Origin: Gracilimonas sp.
GTDB taxonomy: Bacteria; Bacteroidota; Rhodothermia; Balneolales; Balneolaceae
Direction: 5' to 3'
Assembly: GCF_014762685.1 (NCBI RefSeq)
Contig: NZ_JABURM010000005.1
Span: 496,001 to 560,000 of the forward strand
Length of the DNA stretch: 64,000 nt
Every line of letters starts with the position of its first letter. Position 1 is the stretch's first letter. The translations under genes and the position numbers were made by a program. Under the pieces are notes generated by a model. The model worked only from the letters and a program-made list of their open reading frames with translations, did no database searches and was not told where the DNA came from. Positions 1 through 9,838 of this stretch are shown piece by piece.

Positions 1-6
1 ATGACC

Positions 7-43
7 AAACCACAGCTGTGAATTTCATGGCTGTGGTTTTTTT
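7..43 (+). terminator. Rho-independent terminator
   Basis: A perfect 10-bp stem (positions 7-16 against 30-39) with a 13-nt loop runs into seven T residues. It probably ends a gene lying to the left of the window and insulates the SusC operon that follows. Confidence 0.85.
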
Positions 44-86
44 ATATCACTAGTTAACAGTCATATGTGTGAAGATGTTGTGAAGC

Positions 87-103
87 TTGAAAGCGCTTTT
101 CAA
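87..103. promoter_or_regulatory. Candidate LacI-family-type operator upstream of susC
   Basis: TTGAAAGCGCTTTTCAA is a near-perfect inverted repeat centred on GCGC, about 105 bp before the SusC start. The shape resembles operators of LacI/GalR-family regulators (AAGCGCTT core), with one extra T in the right arm. No LacI-family gene is in the window, so the regulator is unknown. Confidence 0.4.
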
Positions 104-208
104 TCTTTTACACAGTCTCCTTTGTATTTGCGCTTTTAATAGAAGAAAATAGAGGGACCTAAAATATGGTAATGGATTAGTTAATCAAGAACCAAAAATA
201 AATATCAA

Positions 209-3200
209 ATGAAAATACAGATACCACTCTTTATAATATTAGCAATACTGTTTTGCATACCCAGTCTGAGTTGGGCGCAAACCGGTACAATTGAAGGACA
301 GGTTACGGATGAATCCGGTGAAATTTTAGTCGGAGTAAACGTAATGTTGCAGATTGAGGGCAGAACCCTCGGAGCATCTACAAATGTAGATGGGACTTAT
401 GAAATTAATGGGGTGCCTGCAGGTACCGTTGAATTGAGAGCCCGCTTTGTTGGCTTTAGAACTGAAACCAGAGAAGTTCAGGTTACAGCAGGTCAAACAA
501 CTACCGTTGATTTTATATTGTACACATCAACCATGAACCTGGATGAGTTAGTAGTAACCGGTACGGGTGGTATGGTAGAACGGAAGTCATTGGGGCATAC
601 TATTTCATCCGTTGAATTCGGCGGCATTGAAAATGTTTCGACTACTTCGGTACAAGATGCCCTGACCGGTAGAATTGCTGGTGTAACCATTAATGCTCAA
701 AGTGGAGCCGTAGATCAGGAGCCTAAAATCCGTATTCGCGGAACCTCAAGTTTGTCTATGACTAATCAGCCTTTGATTTATGTTGATGGAGTTCGTGTAA
801 ACGGCGGCGGTGGATTTGCTCCTGGATTTGGTACCGGTGGTTTAGGTGCTCCTTCAGGGCTTGCAAATATTAACTTTGACTCTATCGAACGAGTTGAGAT
901 CCTAAAAGGACCTGCTGCTGCAACTCTGTACGGTTCTCAGGCGAGTTCCGGTGTAATGCAAATTTTCACCAAGCAGGGAAGGCAGGAATCCGCTCCTCAA
1001 TTTGATATTGAATTAGGTACTACCTTGTACCAAATGCCAGATCGTTTTAAGACAAATGCCGGTTTTGTGGAAAATGCCACTGAGCAACAAAATGTAAGTG
1101 ATGTTTTAGGGTTGAATGTGGACTTATATGAGCCATTCGAGACTCCGATTAATCTAATCGATCTTTACAGTATCGGTGTAGGCCAGGAAATTTCTGCTTC
1201 CGTTCAGGGTGGTGGAGAGTCGATGACCTATTTTTCTAATTTAAGATATACTCACACCGACGGCCCTTTCGATCCAAGACCTTCCAATTTTAATGGAGGC
1301 CCGGTTGGTGAAGCAAATGATCTTTATAAAAAGATTTATTTCACCGGTAATTTAAATTTCATGCCGAGTGATAATTTTACTTTGAGAGCTCAAACTTCTT
1401 ATACCAATTCGGATATTAGCATCTATGAAAGTGGTATTACCATTTATACACCTACCAGTACTTCCCGTTATGCGAAACCCGAGCGAGTAGGCCAGGTCAG
1501 TCAGTATGATACTTTTGGTATTCCACTTTTTGCTACTGTTAGGGAAGGAACGTATCCAACCGTAACTGATGCCACAAACCAGGGTAGAGTAGTGTTAAAA
1601 GCTGATTACTTCCCTACGGATGAGCTTTCTTTTGATGCTTCTTTTGGTCTTGACTATCGTGACCAACGCAGTTCTAATTATCTGCCGTTCGGTTATAATG
1701 TAGATGGCCTTGCTCCGAATGGAGACGGACAAATTGCAATTGGTACGCGTCAGCAAATGGTAAAGTCATTAGAAGGTAAAATGAACTGGACCAAAGATAT
1801 TAATGAAGACATCAAATCAACCTTTGTAGCCGGTTTCCAAGCCTACCAGGAAGAGCAATATACTGCAAACTCTACCGGTACCGGTTTTTCCGGCCCCGGG
1901 TTAGAAGTATTGGGTGCAACGGCATCTCAGACTTCAAATTCTTCTTTCCAGGAAATTGTTAATGCAGGTGCTTTTGTTCAGGAGCAAATTGACTACAGCG
2001 ACTGGATCTACCTGACGGTTGGCTTGCGTATGGATGCAAGTAGTGCCTTTGGAGAAGATTTTGATTATGCAACTTATCCAAAATTCTCAGCATCCTTTAT
2101 CCCCACCACGGCATTTGATTTTGAGATTAATAATGTTTCTTCATTCAGGATTCGCGCTGCCTGGGGACAATCAGGCCAGCAGCCGGGTGCCTTTGATCGA
2201 TTCACAACTTTTGTTCCTGTGAACTCATCTGAAGGGGCGGGAGTATTACCCGGTAACCCAGGTAACAGAGACCTGAAACCTGAAGTAGCAACCGAATGGG
2301 AAGCCGGGTTTGAACTTGGTCTGTTTGAAGATAAGATTGGATTCGAAGCTACCTACTGGGATCGTGTAGTTAGAGACGCTCTCATTGACCGGACATATGC
2401 TCCATCAGGCGGATTCACCTCATCGCAGCTTACCAATGCAGGAGAACTTGTAGCTCATGGCCTTGAATTAGGCTTGAACAGTAATGTGATTCAAAACTCG
2501 AACTTCACACTTAATATATTTGCCAATGCAGCCTACATAAAGGAAGAAGTGACATCACTTGGTGGCGAACCGCCTATCAAAATTGATGCATCTTACATTC
2601 GTGACCGAATGTTTATTAAAGAAGGATATGCACCGGGTTCTTACTTTGGAACCAAACTTCCTGAAGGCGTAGCTTTTCCTTTTGATACTAATCAAGATGG
2701 TGTTCCTGACAGTCAGGCTGAATTGGAAGCTTATTTTTCAGGACCAGTTGACCCGGGTTCATTTAACTCAGCCATTATGGTTGCAGGAGCTAATGGAGAA
2801 GCCCTTCCCGGTGGTTCAACTTACTTAGACCACTATTTAGGCAAACCAACTCCGGATTGGGAAGGTGCTTTCGGATTCACAGCGAATGTGTACAAAAATA
2901 TCTCAGTCAGCAGTCGTTTTCAGTATGCTACAGGAAACTACTACCACCATAACCTGACAGATGCATTCCGCAGGGTAAACAGTGCTATTGGACGAAATAC
3001 TTTGAGTGCTTCCAGCCTTGAATCTGTACTGAAAAATCCGAACAGTACCACCGCAGAACGTATAGATGCAGCTCAGAAATGGGTTAATAACAATGTATCT
3101 CTTTCACCCTTTGACGGATTAAATGAAATTGAGAAAGCTGACTATATCAGATGGACTAATTTGAGTATTTCTTACCGAATTCCTACTGAGACAGTTGAGA

Positions 3201-3406
3201 AACTTGGTGTAAACGGTGCTTCATTGACATTATCAGGCAACAACCTGGCGCTTTGGAGTAAGTATAAAGGAGTTGATCCTCTTGCTACCGGAGAAGCCAG
3301 TTTAGGGCAGGGAGCAACTCTGCAAGAAAACTTTGGTGGCGGAATGGATACCTATGGTACTCCACTGCTTAGAACCTATGCCTTAACATTAAAGTTTGAC
3401 TTTTAA
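209..3406 (+). CDS. SusC/RagA-family TonB-linked outer membrane protein
   Basis: This 1065-residue protein forms the TonB-dependent outer-membrane channel of a SusCD uptake pair. A signal peptide (about residues 1-23, ending SWA) precedes a carboxypeptidase-regulatory-like beta-sandwich domain (about 27-110), a plug domain with the family motif LYGSQASSGVMQI near 240-255, and a long beta-barrel ending in the aromatic terminus TLKFDF. The length is normal for SusC. The SusD partner starts 48 bp downstream. The genes that follow on the same strand encode amidohydrolases and peptidases rather than glycoside hydrolases, so the substrate is more likely peptide- or amide-like than a glycan; this is inferred from context only. 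A LacI-type palindrome lies upstream. Confidence 0.95.
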   Translation: MKIQIPLFIILAILFCIPSLSWAQTGTIEGQVTDESGEILVGVNVMLQIEGRTLGASTNVDGTYEINGVPAGTVELRARFVGFRTETREVQVTAGQTTTVDFILYTSTMNLDELVVTGTGGMVERKSLGHTISSVEFGGIENVSTTSVQDALTGRIAGVTINAQSGAVDQEPKIRIRGTSSLSMTNQPLIYVDGVRVNGGGGFAPGFGTGGLGAPSGLANINFDSIERVEILKGPAAATLYGSQASSGVMQIFTKQGRQESAPQFDIELGTTLYQMPDRFKTNAGFVENATEQQNVSDVLGLNVDLYEPFETPINLIDLYSIGVGQEISASVQGGGESMTYFSNLRYTHTDGPFDPRPSNFNGGPVGEANDLYKKIYFTGNLNFMPSDNFTLRAQTSYTNSDISIYESGITIYTPTSTSRYAKPERVGQVSQYDTFGIPLFATVREGTYPTVTDATNQGRVVLKADYFPTDELSFDASFGLDYRDQRSSNYLPFGYNVDGLAPNGDGQIAIGTRQQMVKSLEGKMNWTKDINEDIKSTFVAGFQAYQEEQYTANSTGTGFSGPGLEVLGATASQTSNSSFQEIVNAGAFVQEQIDYSDWIYLTVGLRMDASSAFGEDFDYATYPKFSASFIPTTAFDFEINNVSSFRIRAAWGQSGQQPGAFDRFTTFVPVNSSEGAGVLPGNPGNRDLKPEVATEWEAGFELGLFEDKIGFEATYWDRVVRDALIDRTYAPSGGFTSSQLTNAGELVAHGLELGLNSNVIQNSNFTLNIFANAAYIKEEVTSLGGEPPIKIDASYIRDRMFIKEGYAPGSYFGTKLPEGVAFPFDTNQDGVPDSQAELEAYFSGPVDPGSFNSAIMVAGANGEALPGGSTYLDHYLGKPTPDWEGAFGFTANVYKNISVSSRFQYATGNYYHHNLTDAFRRVNSAIGRNTLSASSLESVLKNPNSTTAERIDAAQKWVNNNVSLSPFDGLNEIEKADYIRWTNLSISYRIPTETVEKLGVNGASLTLSGNNLALWSKYKGVDPLATGEASLGQGATLQENFGGGMDTYGTPLLRTYALTLKFDF

Positions 3407-3454
3407 TTTAATGTTGTCAGCACAAACAATTTTTCACTCAAATTATTTTCAATT

Positions 3455-4753
3455 ATGAAAAGTATATTTAATCAATTTAAAATTCGCCACGCCACGATAT
3501 TAGTTACAGGTACACTCCTGTTGTTTCTTGGTAGTTGTAACCTGTTGGAAGTAGAAAATCCAAACAGCCTCACCGTAGAGGATGTAAGTTTGCCTTCATC
3601 TGCTGAAGGTTTAAAAAATGGACAGCTTAACGCTTTAATGTCCGGATTAGGATGGACCTATGCCGCTACTGCTACCATTAGCGACGAGATTTACTGGACC
3701 GGTTCTTACGAATCGTATAAAACGTTCAGTGAAGGAAGAGTCGATTTTGATGCTAATGAAATAATCGTAGCCGGTTTTCCGGAAATAAGTCAGGCAAGAT
3801 ATATGTCTGATTTTGCCATCGAGAAGTTAGAAGAGTTCGACAGTAATTCCGAACTTGTTGACCGATCAGTATTGGTTCGGAGTTATATATACGGGGCATT
3901 GACTCGTATTACGATTGCCGACTCCTACGATAATTTTGTTTACTCTAACGGAACTGAAACTTCCCCCGCCATTGGTGAAGACCAAATGTTTACGGTTTAT
4001 GATCAAGCGATTGAGATGCTGGATAAAGCACTGCCTATTGCCCAGGCAATTGGTAATACCACGCTTGAAAGTCAGGTATTTGGACTTCGTGCGCGAGCAA
4101 AGCATGCCAAAGGAGTTTGGCAGAAACTGAATCCTAAAGGATCAACTCCTGCTAACCCATTGGTATCAGGAACAGGTGCTATTGCGGATGCTGAAGATGC
4201 CCTGGCACTTATGTCTGCAGATTATAAAGCGGTTATTGACTATCAGGCAGGTAATATTACCAATTATTTAGCCGGTCAGGTAAATAGCCGCGGGGAACTT
4301 ACTCTTACTCCTGATCCTGATGGAGACAGAGCTCCTTTCGATGATCTGAAAACAGGTAATCCGGATCCCCGGGTAGTAGCTATTGCAGCTGACTTTAATG
4401 ACACTCAAACATATACCGAGAACTATTCTCCGTTAACTTGGTTGTCGGCTCGGGAAATGCATCTCATTATAGCAGAAGAGTTAGTAGGAACGAATGATAT
4501 CAGAGCCAGAAGTGAAATCAATACGGTAAGAGCACTTGATGGCCTGCCGGATATGGATATAACCGATGATTTCGTTGCGTTTATCGAGCATGAAAGAAGA
4601 GCCAATCTTTATCTGCAAGGCAGAAGGTTGAATGATATGTACCGATTCGGATCACAATCTCCTGATTGGTTGGCTGGTGAAGATGCCATAGAGACTCCCG
4701 GGATATTATTGCCTATACCGAGAAATGAGCAATTAGCCAATCCTGACCTCTGA
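3455..4753 (+). CDS. SusD/RagB-family substrate-binding lipoprotein
   Basis: This is the surface lipoprotein that lids the SusC channel. The signal peptide ends in a lipobox with Cys28 (FLGSC), followed by the characteristic SusD start LLEVENPNSLT. The C-terminal part has the SusD-type helical pattern with an EHERRANLYLQGRRLNDMYR stretch, which matches the conserved ERR.EL..EG.R..DL.R block of the family. At 432 residues it is on the short side for SusD and typical of Balneolota/Rhodothermota forms. It is 48 bp from the SusC gene and 46 bp before the first amidohydrolase, so one transcript is likely. Confidence 0.93.
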   Translation: MKSIFNQFKIRHATILVTGTLLLFLGSCNLLEVENPNSLTVEDVSLPSSAEGLKNGQLNALMSGLGWTYAATATISDEIYWTGSYESYKTFSEGRVDFDANEIIVAGFPEISQARYMSDFAIEKLEEFDSNSELVDRSVLVRSYIYGALTRITIADSYDNFVYSNGTETSPAIGEDQMFTVYDQAIEMLDKALPIAQAIGNTTLESQVFGLRARAKHAKGVWQKLNPKGSTPANPLVSGTGAIADAEDALALMSADYKAVIDYQAGNITNYLAGQVNSRGELTLTPDPDGDRAPFDDLKTGNPDPRVVAIAADFNDTQTYTENYSPLTWLSAREMHLIIAEELVGTNDIRARSEINTVRALDGLPDMDITDDFVAFIEHERRANLYLQGRRLNDMYRFGSQSPDWLAGEDAIETPGILLPIPRNEQLANPDL

Positions 4754-4799
4754 TAAAAAATTCAAATCAATAGAAATTATAATTAACTGGATCTAAGAT

Positions 4800-6398
4800 A
4801 TGTTGAATCTAAAATTTAAAACCATGTTGTTGGGCTTGGGAGTATTTATGCTTTCCATGTTCACAACAACGGTGTTGGCTCAACCTTCAAATCCCGCCCC
4901 TGACCGGACGGAAGGTGAAGGACCTTACGAGCGTCTTATTATTCGTGGCGCTAATATGATTGATGGAACCGGGGCACCTATGACAGGCCCGGTTGATATC
5001 GTCATCGAAGGTAATAAAATCGTATCAGTGCACCGGGTAGGTTATCCCGGTGTGCCGATCAACGAAGATCGCCGCCCGGGTGGAGCAACACAGGAAATTG
5101 ATGCCACCGGAATGTATGTGATGCCCGGATTCATTGACATGCACGTACATACAGGCGGACAGCCAAAAGTGCCTAATGCCGAATACACCTATAAATTATG
5201 GATGGGTCACGGTATAACAACCGTACGCGGTGTTCCATTTGATAATTTGGAATCATCACTGAGCGAGAAAAAGCGAAGTGAGCGAAACGAAATTGTAGCT
5301 CCGAGAATGTTCAGTTACCATCGTGTAGGCTCGGGATGGGATGAGCCTGTAAATACACCTGAACAAGCACGGGAGTGGGTTCGTTGGGCCAAAAAACAAG
5401 GTATTGACGGGCTGAAAGTAGGCGCTCATGATCCAGGCATTATGGAAGCTCTTCTTGATGAAGCAGAAAAGCTTAAGCTTAACAGCACCGCGCACTTAGA
5501 CCAAATTGGAGTGGTTCGCATGAATACTGCGGATGCTGCTAAATTAGGTTTGGGAGCGCAAACTCATTATTACGGATTATTTGAGTCCATGTATGATGAC
5601 CATGATCTGCAGCCTTATCCCAATGACTATAATTACCAAAATGAACAAGATCGTTTTGGGCAAGTTGCGCGGCAGTGGAACAAAATTGTAGAGCCGGGTG
5701 GCGAAGAATGGAATGAACTGATTGAGTTGTTTCTGAAACATGACCTGACCATGGACCCGACCATGACTATCTACGAGGCGAGCAGAGATGTTATGAGAGC
5801 TCGTAATGCCGACTGGCACGAAGATTATACCTTGCCAACTTTATGGGACTTTTATAAGCCCAATCGTGTAGCTCACGGATCATATTGGTTCGATTGGACC
5901 ACCGAGGACGAGGTTCAATGGAAGAACTTTTACCAACGTTGGATGCAATTCCTAGATGATTACAAAGATGCAGGTGGACGTGTTACCACGGGTTCCGATG
6001 CAGGATTTATCTATAAGCTGTATGGCTTTGATTATATCCGTGAACTAGAACTGTTGCAGGAAGCCGGTTTCCATCCTTTGGAAGTTATTCGTTCAGCTAC
6101 CATGTACGGTGCCGATGAGTTGTATAAAAAGCTGGATGGAGATGCTCCTTTCGGAATCATCCGTCCAGGTAAATTAGCTGATTTGGTTATCGTGGAAGAA
6201 AATCCACTTCAAAACTTAAAAGTACTGTATGGAACAGGAGCGATAAGAGTTGAAGGTGTGGATGAAATTGTACGAGTGGGAGGTGTGAAATACACCATTA
6301 AAGATGGAATTGTGTATGACGCAAAACAACTGCTCGAAGATGTTCGCAATATGGTTGACGAACAAGAAGCGGAACTTGGTGAGAAGGAACGTTACTAA
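4800..6398 (+). CDS. Secreted amidohydrolase (paralogue 1, complete metal site)
   Basis: A 532-residue metal-dependent amidohydrolase with a signal peptide ending near Ala27. The TIM-barrel metal ligands of the superfamily can be followed: H115 and H117 (DMHVH), the bridging lysine K206 (GLKVGAHD), H232 (TAHLD), H256 (QTHYYG) and D400 (GSDAG). The N-terminal beta-sandwich and the C-terminal RPGKLADLVIVEENPL segment are typical of imidazolonepropionase/prolidase-like members. It acts outside the cytoplasm, probably in the periplasm, on an imported amide, cyclic amide or dipeptide. Two shorter paralogues follow. The exact substrate cannot be read from sequence. Confidence 0.9.
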   Translation: MLNLKFKTMLLGLGVFMLSMFTTTVLAQPSNPAPDRTEGEGPYERLIIRGANMIDGTGAPMTGPVDIVIEGNKIVSVHRVGYPGVPINEDRRPGGATQEIDATGMYVMPGFIDMHVHTGGQPKVPNAEYTYKLWMGHGITTVRGVPFDNLESSLSEKKRSERNEIVAPRMFSYHRVGSGWDEPVNTPEQAREWVRWAKKQGIDGLKVGAHDPGIMEALLDEAEKLKLNSTAHLDQIGVVRMNTADAAKLGLGAQTHYYGLFESMYDDHDLQPYPNDYNYQNEQDRFGQVARQWNKIVEPGGEEWNELIELFLKHDLTMDPTMTIYEASRDVMRARNADWHEDYTLPTLWDFYKPNRVAHGSYWFDWTTEDEVQWKNFYQRWMQFLDDYKDAGGRVTTGSDAGFIYKLYGFDYIRELELLQEAGFHPLEVIRSATMYGADELYKKLDGDAPFGIIRPGKLADLVIVEENPLQNLKVLYGTGAIRVEGVDEIVRVGGVKYTIKDGIVYDAKQLLEDVRNMVDEQEAELGEKERY

Positions 6399-6425
6399 GA
6401 TTTCTAAATATTATTATTAATATCG

Positions 6426-6456
6426 AAGCCCCTGCCCAAAACAGGGGTTTCTTTTT
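6426..6456 (+). terminator. Rho-independent terminator between amidohydrolases 1 and 2
   Basis: A 9-bp GC-rich stem (CCCCTG/CAGGGG core, extended by A/T and G-T pairs) with a 7-nt loop is followed by CTTTTT. It would reduce or stop transcription from the SusCD promoter, so the two downstream paralogues may be expressed less, or from their own promoter. Confidence 0.75.
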
Positions 6457-6478
6457 AAGTAAAAGTGGGATTAATAAA

Positions 6479-8065
6479 ATGAATAAAATTAAAGCTATAA
6501 CTACAATACTCTTGGTAATACTTTTTTGTGGTGTTTCATTCGAGGGTATGGCTCAAAAGAAATTCGGAGACTTGGCAGAAGGTCCATATGACCGATTAGT
6601 AATTCGGAATGCAATGGTAATTCCGGGACATGGCGGACCTCCTGTAGGGCCTTATGACATTGTAATTGAAGGCGATAAGATTACCGAGATGATACCTTTC
6701 GACCCGGTAACAGCTGAAAGAAGGGGAGACAGTGACCGTCCAACAGGAAACAGGGTGATTGAAGCGGATGGTAAATATGTAATGCCCGGTATGATTGATC
6801 TGCATATGCACTTGAGACAAGAACCAATGGAAATTGAATATGTGTATTACACGAAACTTGCTCATGGTGTGACAACAATGGTGCCGGCGCCTGATCGCGG
6901 ATTAGATAACGCGATGGAAGAAGCAAAACGCAGCGAGGATAACGAGATTCTGGCTCCCAATATGTATCCGATTTGGGGATGGGGTTCCAATACAGATTTT
7001 GACCGCGAATTTTTGGAAAATCCTGCCAATGCTCCCAAGGTAGCAGCAGAAATGTTTAAAAAAGGTGCACATGTGGTAAGCGTGGGAAGTTTGGGATGGA
7101 ATCAGAAATTACTTGGCGCAGTAACCAAGGCAGTGACTGATAACGGTGGTATTACTACTTATCATATTCCTCCTAATACTACTTCGGTAACACAGGCGGT
7201 AGATGCGGCCCGTTTAGGCGTTACGATGATTGAACACCATTACGCTTACGCCGAGTCATCTTTAGATCGTCAAGTTCAGGATTATCCTCGCGATTATAAT
7301 TATAACGATGAAAATGCACGGTTCCGTCATGCCGGTAAAGTATGGACAGAAGCCAACCGGGAACGGCTTTTGGGTGAAGTAGCTGATTCTCTCTTTGCAT
7401 ACGGTGTGCATATGCTTCCGACCCGGGTGGTATATGAAGCAAACCGTGACATTTTAAGAGCGGCCAGTTTGCCATGGAATGAAAAATATACTCACCAGGC
7501 GCTTATAAACTGGAACTTACCTAATCCTGCTTTTCATGGATCATATCACTATGACTGGACTTCTGATGATGAGTATTACTGGAGCTATGCATTTGACTTG
7601 TGGGGAGATCTGATATATGAATTTAATAAAAGAGGTGGCCATGTTTCTTACGGTACGGATGACAATTATATTTGGGCAACTCCCGGATTTTCTAACATTC
7701 GCGAACTACAGTTACTCAGAGAAACAGGAATGCATACTCTAGAAGTACTTAAAGCCGCCACACACAACAGCGCGATTACATTGCGTGAAGAAAAACTGGG
7801 CCTCGTACGTCCCGGCTATACAGCTGATCTGATAATTGTAGATGGAAGCCCACTTTATAACCTCCGCAATATGTACTCATTTGGTGCAATTAACACCGAT
7901 CAAGATGGAGACATGTTTCGTTCAGGAGGTATTATACACACAATTAAAGGGGGTGTTGTGATAGAAAATGACCGTCTGATGGAAGAAGTAGCCCGAATGG
8001 TTAAGGAGTCCAAAGAAGGTGTTTCTCAGGAAAATATTATGACGGCTCCATTTATAGTGGAATAA
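6479..8065 (+). CDS. Secreted amidohydrolase (paralogue 2, bridging lysine absent)
   Basis: A 528-residue amidohydrolase with a signal peptide ending near MAQ (residues 24-26). The HxH pair is H109/H111 (DLHMH), followed by H229 (TYHIPP), H253/H254 (IEHHY) and the catalytic aspartate in YGTDDNY. At the position where paralogue 1 has its bridging lysine, this protein reads VVSVGS, so the carboxylated lysine seems absent. It is very similar to paralogue 3 throughout, with near-identical N-terminal segments (GPYDRLVIRNAMVIPGHGG), and less similar to paralogue 1. It may bind one metal or use another bridging ligand. The substrate is unknown. Confidence 0.88.
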   Translation: MNKIKAITTILLVILFCGVSFEGMAQKKFGDLAEGPYDRLVIRNAMVIPGHGGPPVGPYDIVIEGDKITEMIPFDPVTAERRGDSDRPTGNRVIEADGKYVMPGMIDLHMHLRQEPMEIEYVYYTKLAHGVTTMVPAPDRGLDNAMEEAKRSEDNEILAPNMYPIWGWGSNTDFDREFLENPANAPKVAAEMFKKGAHVVSVGSLGWNQKLLGAVTKAVTDNGGITTYHIPPNTTSVTQAVDAARLGVTMIEHHYAYAESSLDRQVQDYPRDYNYNDENARFRHAGKVWTEANRERLLGEVADSLFAYGVHMLPTRVVYEANRDILRAASLPWNEKYTHQALINWNLPNPAFHGSYHYDWTSDDEYYWSYAFDLWGDLIYEFNKRGGHVSYGTDDNYIWATPGFSNIRELQLLRETGMHTLEVLKAATHNSAITLREEKLGLVRPGYTADLIIVDGSPLYNLRNMYSFGAINTDQDGDMFRSGGIIHTIKGGVVIENDRLMEEVARMVKESKEGVSQENIMTAPFIVE

Positions 8066-8218
8066 AGTTAGCATAACAAAATAACAGTTTTTATTACTGC
8101 AATAATAAGTTGAAAAGAATTCTTATCCGTCCTTCCATCAAGGCAAATCCTGATGGGAGGATTATAAGATGTTTTTTGGCCGTAGATTATATCATTCACC
8201 AATAAGTTGGACTATACA

Positions 8219-9820
8219 ATGATTTATCAAATTAATAGGATCGCTAAAATTCTTGGACTCGGATTGGTTTTACTGGCTCTAAGTTGGCAAGAAGCACAAG
8301 CACAAAAACAGTTTGGAGACCTGGCGGAAGGCCCTTATGACCGATTGGTTATTCGGAATGCAATGGTAATTCCGGGACATGGCGGCCCACCGGTAGGCCC
8401 ATATGACATTGTTATTGAAGGAGACAAGATTACAAGAATGATTCCTTTTGATCCTGTTACGGCAGAGCGAAGAGGTGATGCGAACCGTCCAACGGGAGAC
8501 CGGATAATTGATGCCACCGGCAAATATATAATGCCCGGGCTCATTGACTTGCACGGTCATCTCAGGCAAGAACCTATGCCTCTTGAGTATATCTACTATT
8601 TAAAACTAGCTCATGGTGTAACTACTTTTGGGCCAGCCTCGGACCGAGGGGTTGAATATGCGATGGAGGAAGCGCGGCTTGCAGACCGAAATGAAATTTT
8701 GGCGCCCACCATGTACCCATTATGGTCTTGGGGTTCCGGATTGGATTACGATGAAGTGTTTTTATCAAATCCTGAGAATGCCCCCAGAATAGCTAAAGAA
8801 ATGGCTGAGCAGGGAGCACATCAGGTTTATCTTAACGGTATCGCCTGGAACCAGGAATTATTTAAAGCTGCAGCGGATGCGGTATGGGAAAATGGGGGCG
8901 TTACCGGAGTTCATATTCCCCCGTCTTATACTTCTGTGATAGATGCAGTGGATGCAGCTCGATTAGGGGTTACATTTATCCTTCATCATTATGGATATGG
9001 TGAATCATCATTAGACCGAGCGGTTCAGGATTATCCAAGAGATTATAATTTCGATAATGAGAACCACAGATTTCGCGAAGCCGGAAGGGTATGGCAGGAA
9101 GCCAACCGGGAACGGTTGTTAGGTGAAGTAGCAGATTCACTGGTTGCCTATGGAGTGTTTATGCAGCCTACTCAGGTTGTTTATGAAGCGAACAGAGATA
9201 TTATCAGGGCCCAGAGTTTACCTTGGCATGAAAAATACACACATCAGGCTTTGATAGAATGGAATCTGCCTGATCCGGCCTATCATGGATCCTTTCATTA
9301 CGACTGGACTTCGGATGATGAGCAGACCTGGTATGAGGCCTATGATCTTTGGGGTGACTTGATTTATGAATTTAACAAGCGGGGCGGTACGGTTGCTTAT
9401 GGTACAGATGATAACTATATCTGGGCCACTCCCGGTTTTTCGAATATCAGGGAATTACAACTTCTGAGGGAATCAGGCATGCATACACTTGAGGTTCTGA
9501 AATCAGCAACTCATAACAGTGCAAAAGCTCTTCGTATTGAAGATAAGACAGGCTTAGTGCGTCCCGGGTATGAAGCAGATCTTATCCTGATAGATGGAAG
9601 TCCTTTATATAATCTTCGATTTATGTATTCCTTTGGAGCCGTCACACTTGATGAGGATAATAATATGTACCGGACCAGGGGGATTGTTCATACCATAAAG
9701 GATGGAATTGTCATCAATAATGATAAGCTCATGGAAGAAGTAGCCCGAATGGTAAAAGAATCAAAAGAAGGGGTGGGTTCAAATATTGCCAATGATCCCT
9801 TTTTAATTGAAGAAGACTAA
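8219..9820 (+). CDS. Secreted amidohydrolase (paralogue 3, bridging lysine absent)
   Basis: A 533-residue amidohydrolase, closely related to the preceding gene. I chose the ATG at 8219 (MIYQINR) rather than the in-frame TTG at 8207, because it directly begins a normal signal peptide ending in QAQA. The HxH pair is in DLHGH (H112/H114). Later ligands GVHIPP, ILHHY and YGTDDNY are kept, but the bridging-lysine position reads QVYLNG. It differs from paralogue 2 mainly in surface residues and in an extra residue in the C-terminal part (EDKTGLVRPG). Tandem duplication is the simplest origin; divergence suggests related but not identical substrates. Confidence 0.88.
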   Translation: MIYQINRIAKILGLGLVLLALSWQEAQAQKQFGDLAEGPYDRLVIRNAMVIPGHGGPPVGPYDIVIEGDKITRMIPFDPVTAERRGDANRPTGDRIIDATGKYIMPGLIDLHGHLRQEPMPLEYIYYLKLAHGVTTFGPASDRGVEYAMEEARLADRNEILAPTMYPLWSWGSGLDYDEVFLSNPENAPRIAKEMAEQGAHQVYLNGIAWNQELFKAAADAVWENGGVTGVHIPPSYTSVIDAVDAARLGVTFILHHYGYGESSLDRAVQDYPRDYNFDNENHRFREAGRVWQEANRERLLGEVADSLVAYGVFMQPTQVVYEANRDIIRAQSLPWHEKYTHQALIEWNLPDPAYHGSFHYDWTSDDEQTWYEAYDLWGDLIYEFNKRGGTVAYGTDDNYIWATPGFSNIRELQLLRESGMHTLEVLKSATHNSAKALRIEDKTGLVRPGYEADLILIDGSPLYNLRFMYSFGAVTLDEDNNMYRTRGIVHTIKDGIVINNDKLMEEVARMVKESKEGVGSNIANDPFLIEED

Positions 9821-9838
9821 AACAAAAATTTACCTCTT

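Noticed and set aside
8126-8160. CCATCA...TGATGG stem between amidohydrolases 2 and 3 as a terminator
   Set aside because: The stem is not followed by a T run, so I did not call it.
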